Source: Aequorivita sp. (GTDB lineage: Bacteria > Bacteroidota > Bacteroidia > Flavobacteriales > Flavobacteriaceae). From it: a stretch of DNA of 10,292 nucleotides. The DNA lies in assembly GCA_020435865.1 (NCBI GenBank), contig JAGQYZ010000108.1:1-10292 (forward strand), read 5' to 3'. Shown one piece after another: positions 7,278 to 10,292 of the stretch (position 1 is its first letter; every line of letters starts with the position of its first letter). Made by a program: the position numbers and the translations under genes. The notes beneath the pieces are model-generated. The model searched no databases, was not told the origin of the DNA, and saw only the letters and a program-made list of their open reading frames with translations.

Positions 7278-8261
7278 TCAAAATGGTAAATCAATAGTCT
7301 CAGGCCTGATAAAATCCTTGGTGTAGGGATTCTCCAAAAAGCTAAGCGGTGGCTTTTGAAATTTAAGAATGTCTTGTCTTTGAATTCCATACACACTCCA
7401 ATAATTTGAAAGTAATTGCGCAAATATATCTTCATTCCAAAACCCGAAAATTGGCTTGTCCCCTTTTGGTTCAATAGGAAGTGATTCGATGGTAATTTCG
7501 CCATCTTGGCATTCAATTTTGTATTCAGGTTTGTATTGCAAAATATAATCTGAATAATGAAACCGAGCGTACAACTCTTCAAACTGAACAGGATGTAAAA
7601 CGTGGCCTTTCATTTTATGGAGCAAATCTTTCTGCTTCTCCCCAATTATGCCATTGTCCTGCAAACAGGCAATAAAACCAAAACCGTTGACGCCAAATGA
7701 AAACATTAAATTGATTGCATCATCGCGATAGCTAAATATATCTGCTGAATATTTTAGCGGAAATACAACAATGCTCCAAGGTTTTTTTCCAACAAAGGAA
7801 ACTGGTTCAATTAAAGATTGAAGCATTAAATGGAATTGGCCAAAGCGCTGCTTAAGCACAGGAGAAATTTCAAACTCCTCGCCTAAACGTAACAATCTGT
7901 CTCTTTCATAAAGCATTTCGTAATAAAGCAGACCATAGACCATTCTGCCCGTCCATTGGAAAAGTAATTCTTCGTCTAATGACGCCATTCCTTCATAACC
8001 ATTTTTATAAGCTGCTTGAATTTTTGCATCTAACCCATCAAATGCTTCTTTTACTTCTGGAATACATGGCAATTTAAGATCTGAATAAGTATAGGATTTG
8101 GTTTTATCTATCATCTCAATCCGTTCCTCACCAAACTTAAAATGATCCATCAACCACTTTGGGAAAACGGTCATTTTTTCAGTAGTGAGGGCGCCAGAAA
8201 GGAAGCAAAAATGTTCATCAAAAATTAAATCCTTAAATGGATTAAAGAGCTCTTGTGCCAT
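7278..8261 (-). CDS. Protein of unknown function with a degenerate HNH-like N-terminal region
   Basis: A 327-residue soluble protein with no signal peptide or membrane segment. I do not recognise it as a named family. Residues 19-120 follow the outline of small HNH-like zinc proteins, which usually read CxxC, then EHVxPxWL, then PxCxxCN, then a W-x-K-[IV]-x-x-G-L segment. Here the corresponding pieces are CFLS (19-22), MTVFPKWL (30-37), LPCIPEV (64-70) and FQWTGRMVYGLLYYE (101-115). The second cysteine of both pairs and the active-site histidine are replaced (Ser22, Glu69, Thr31), so zinc binding and nuclease activity would be lost if the alignment is right. Residues 150-327 contain PWSIVVFP and a long aromatic-rich tail ending in proline-rich segments. 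It has its own predicted promoter and ends flush against the neighbouring glycosyltransferase gene. Its role in the locus is unknown. Confidence 0.72.
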   Translation of the reverse strand: MAQELFNPFKDLIFDEHFCFLSGALTTEKMTVFPKWLMDHFKFGEERIEMIDKTKSYTYSDLKLPCIPEVKEAFDGLDAKIQAAYKNGYEGMASLDEELLFQWTGRMVYGLLYYEMLYERDRLLRLGEEFEISPVLKQRFGQFHLMLQSLIEPVSFVGKKPWSIVVFPLKYSADIFSYRDDAINLMFSFGVNGFGFIACLQDNGIIGEKQKDLLHKMKGHVLHPVQFEELYARFHYSDYILQYKPEYKIECQDGEITIESLPIEPKGDKPIFGFWNEDIFAQLLSNYWSVYGIQRQDILKFQKPPLSFLENPYTKDFIRPETIDLPF

Positions 8262-8296
8262 AAGATTTTAGGAAAAAATAAACTTTGAATTTTTTG

Positions 8297-8304
8297 CAAA
8301 GATA
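8297..8304 (-). promoter_or_regulatory. -7 promoter element for the unknown-function gene
   Basis: The minus strand reads TATCTTTG followed by C, an exact match to the Bacteroidota -7 consensus TAnnTTTG. The predicted start near 8290 leaves a leader of about 29 bases to the ATG at 8261. It lies in the 71-base gap after the flippase stop, so the unknown gene could be transcribed independently of the aminotransferase-flippase pair as well as by read-through. No clear TTG -33 element was seen. Confidence 0.5.
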
Positions 8305-8332
8305 GCCATAAACTATTGTTTGCTTTTAGCTA

Positions 8333-9622
8333 TTATTCTGTTGTTTTGGGTTGCTTTTTAAAATACCGGAACACGAGAAAGAATACTACAAAAAAGTAAA
8401 CCACATATCTTAAAAAATGCGCCATTACAACGCCTTCAACACCGTAAATTCCAGCTAAATAATAGGAGAAACCATAGAAAAGCGCAAGCGACAAAATTTC
8501 TGAAAAAATAAAATTGCGGACCATTTTTTTTGCTAAAAACTGATATCCTAAAACAATTGCCGCCAAACGTACAAAATCACCCAAAAGTTGCCATTTAAAA
8601 AGTGGTGCCATCCCGTGGAAATCTGGGTAGATAATTTGAATTACATAATCGCGCAAAAAATAGATCAACAGCATTCCCACCCCGAAAAGCGGCAATAAGG
8701 TTTTATAGATATTAAAAAGTTCCGCTTTAAAATCCGTTTTATTATGGATTCCAGAAAATTTTGGAAGTACATACAAAGTGAAAATTGCACTCGAAAAAAC
8801 CATATAATTTTTAGAAATATTGGTCATTGCTGTCCAAATTCCGGCATCGACCATAGTAATTCTATTCTGTATCATTACACGAATATCAATTTCAACATAA
8901 TTTAGCAAAACAGTAGAGAAAAAGGACATTAGTGAAAAAGCCAACAATCCACTTGCCATAGGGGTTTTAAACGTAAGTTTTGAAAACTGAACATATTCTC
9001 GAAGCACTTTTATAAAAATAAAAAGGAGAACAAAAAATTGTAGCGCGGGTGTTATAGCAATGGCAATAAGTGCTCCGTCAATATTATTGGTAAGCAGTAA
9101 AACAACAGTAAGAATAGCGCTTATAATGTAACTGAAAAGATCAATCCCTGCCAATTTTTTGTAGCGAGAAAGCCCATTGACAATACCATTAAAAACGCGG
9201 TACATACTAATAAATGGAACAACAACCGCTAATAATTTTATGAGATAAATATAATCTGAAGAGTTAAAAATAGTAGTGCTTAAGTAGTCTGCACCAAAGA
9301 ATAACACAGTGGAAACAACAATAGTCCCCAAAACGGTAAAAACAAAAGTGGTTGAAAATAGTTTTTGTAGTTGCTCCTTGTCATCTTTATATTCGGCAAC
9401 ATATTTTACAACACCGCTAAACATTCCAACGGAAGCAAAAGAGCCAAGCATTTCCAATAGGTTGCGTAATGAACCGATTTTTGCAATACCTGCTTCCCCA
9501 ACAATCTCAGCTAACAATCGCTGAATAAATAAGGAAATAACCAGACGAACGCCAATAACGCCAGCATTTAAGGAAGTCATCTTCAGCAATAAATTTCCTT
9601 TTATGAATTGGGGAACTTTCAA
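8333..9622 (-). CDS. wzx: WzxE-type polysaccharide/lipid-linked oligosaccharide flippase
   Basis: A polytopic membrane protein of up to 429 residues with about 12 hydrophobic segments (roughly 16-38, 50-75, 90-112, 124-146, 158-177, 181-206, 226-245, 265-287, 305-323, 345-365, 370-390 and 396-419) and a short basic tail. Segments such as GEAGIAKIGSLRN near 42-54 and GIWTAMTNISKNY near 261-273 fit the MOP-superfamily Wzx group related to WzxE, the flippase of enterobacterial common antigen. It would carry undecaprenyl-diphosphate-linked oligosaccharide from the inner to the outer leaflet of the cytoplasmic membrane. The start is uncertain: a TTG at 9622 directly follows the aminotransferase stop in the same frame, while the first ATG (9580) would remove 14 residues, including an FIKGNLLLK stretch that looks like genuine family sequence. 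I therefore prefer the TTG. Pairing with an FdtB-type enzyme suits an aminosugar-containing unit. Confidence 0.87.
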   Translation of the reverse strand: MKVPQFIKGNLLLKMTSLNAGVIGVRLVISLFIQRLLAEIVGEAGIAKIGSLRNLLEMLGSFASVGMFSGVVKYVAEYKDDKEQLQKLFSTTFVFTVLGTIVVSTVLFFGADYLSTTIFNSSDYIYLIKLLAVVVPFISMYRVFNGIVNGLSRYKKLAGIDLFSYIISAILTVVLLLTNNIDGALIAIAITPALQFFVLLFIFIKVLREYVQFSKLTFKTPMASGLLAFSLMSFFSTVLLNYVEIDIRVMIQNRITMVDAGIWTAMTNISKNYMVFSSAIFTLYVLPKFSGIHNKTDFKAELFNIYKTLLPLFGVGMLLIYFLRDYVIQIIYPDFHGMAPLFKWQLLGDFVRLAAIVLGYQFLAKKMVRNFIFSEILSLALFYGFSYYLAGIYGVEGVVMAHFLRYVVYFFVVFFLVFRYFKKQPKTTE

Positions 9623-10292
9623 TTAATAGCTGTTTAATATTGAAATAACTTCACTCACCTCTTCTTCAGTCATTACAGGACTCATTGGAATACTTATAAC
9701 TTCGTTGTGTATTTTTTCAGCATTTGGAAAACTTAAATGTGAAAACTCTGAAAGTGCCTTTTGTTTGTGTGGTGGAATTGGATAATGAATTAAATGGCCT
9801 ACTCCATTTCTGTCCAAATAATCAGTAAATCTGTTTCTATTTTCCACCCGAATTACAAAAAGGTGAAATACGTGGCTTTCACTACCATCATAATCTGGCA
9901 ATGTTATTTTTTCATTTCTAATTTCAGAAATATACTTTTTGGCAATTGCGCGCCGGGTTTCATTATCTGAATCTACCACAGGTAACTTTACGTTTAGAAA
10001 AGCCGCTTGCAACTCGTCCAGCCTAGAGTTGAAACCTAAATATTCATTTTCATATTTTGTAGATGTTCCGTAGTTCCTAAGTTTTTGAACCACTTCCGCC
10101 AACGCATCATCGTTTGTGGTAACAGCACCTGCATCGCCCAATGCACCGAGGTTTTTGGTAGGGTAAAAACTGAAACCTGCTGCATCGCCTATATTTCCAG
10201 CGCGTTTTCCTGCATTGTTTTTTGCGCCGTGGGCTTGTGCAGCATCTTCTATTACCAACAAATTATTTTCTTTGGAAATCTTTGAAATTTCC
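9623..10292 (-). CDS. fdtB: Sugar aminotransferase, DegT/DnrJ/EryC1 family (FdtB/QdtB type), C-terminal part
   Basis: The frame is open to the window edge, so the N-terminal 140 or so residues of a roughly 365-residue enzyme are missing. Visible landmarks of this PLP-dependent family are EDAAQAHGA, with the aspartate that pairs with the PLP ring nitrogen; [17 protein letters not shown], whose lysine (codon at 10154-10156) should form the Schiff base with [23 protein letters not shown]; and the C-terminal [10 protein letters not shown]. The pattern fits enzymes that add an amino group at C3 of a dTDP-3-keto-6-deoxyhexose with glutamate as donor, the step after FdtA/QdtA, which is encoded at 4578-4997. 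A C4 aminotransferase of the WecE or VioA kind is the main alternative; the FdtA partner favours C3. The flippase follows immediately after its TAA. The usual N-acetyltransferase may lie upstream, outside the window. Confidence 0.88.
   Translation of the reverse strand, partial: EISKISKENNLLVIEDAAQAHGAKNNAGKRAGNIGDAAGFSFYPTKNLGALGDAGAVTTNDDALAEVVQKLRNYGTSTKYENEYLGFNSRLDELQAAFLNVKLPVVDSDNETRRAIAKKYISEIRNEKITLPDYDGSESHVFHLFVIRVENRNRFTDYLDRNGVGHLIHYPIPPHKQKALSEFSHLSFPNAEKIHNEVISIPMSPVMTEEEVSEVISILNSY

Noticed and set aside
8310..8321. Hairpin AAAC-TATT-GTTT after the flippase stop as a terminator
   Set aside because: The stem is only four base pairs, three of them A-T, and there is no adjacent run of T, so it is too weak to call.
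1..10292. Defence system, prophage, insertion sequence, CRISPR array, tRNA or riboswitch
   Set aside because: I looked for transposase or integrase motifs, regularly spaced repeats, tRNA-like cloverleafs and long structured leaders and saw none. The degenerate HNH-like protein alone is not enough to argue for a defence island.

Overview
The window looks like a chromosomal segment of a member of the Bacteroidota, most likely the family Flavobacteriaceae. The evidence is the low-GC, lysine/isoleucine/asparagine-rich coding sequence, the flavobacterial form of FtsE, a signal peptide ending in 'NAQ', weak Shine-Dalgarno sequences, and several matches to the Bacteroidota -7 promoter element TAnnTTTG close upstream of genes. 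I cannot name the genus.

Layout: (1) 1-281, the 3' end of ftsE, a housekeeping cell-division gene. (2) 298-1932, minus strand, an exported subtilisin-family (S8) protease. (3) 2052-4595, plus strand, a tightly overlapped trio: a zinc-ribbon methyltransferase and two family-2 glycosyltransferases. (4) 4578-6093, minus strand, a two-gene unit: a GT4-type glycosyltransferase followed by an FdtA/QdtA-type sugar ketoisomerase. (5) 6141-7277, plus strand, a GT-B glycosyltransferase. (6) 7278-8261, minus strand, a conserved-looking protein of unknown function whose N-terminal half resembles an HNH-like zinc domain with its key residues replaced. (7) 8333-10292, minus strand, an FdtB/QdtB-type sugar aminotransferase (cut by the window edge) followed without a gap by a WzxE-type flippase.

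Regions 3 to 7 form part of a surface-polysaccharide (O-antigen or capsule-like) locus. FdtA and FdtB would convert dTDP-4-keto-6-deoxyglucose into a dTDP-3-amino-3,6-dideoxyhexose. Four glycosyltransferases would add sugars to a lipid-linked unit on the cytoplasmic face, the methyltransferase may decorate it, and the flippase would move it across the inner membrane. The N-acetyltransferase that usually completes this aminosugar, the polymerase, the initiating transferase and RmlA/RmlB are not in the window.

The arrangement is compact: transcription direction switches repeatedly, tail-to-tail genes are separated by 16, -18 and 0 bases, and one divergent pair has two -7 elements pointing at one another. 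No RNA genes, insertion sequences, CRISPR arrays or convincing terminators were seen. I found no clear new system. The least explained item is the degenerate HNH-like protein at 7278-8261.
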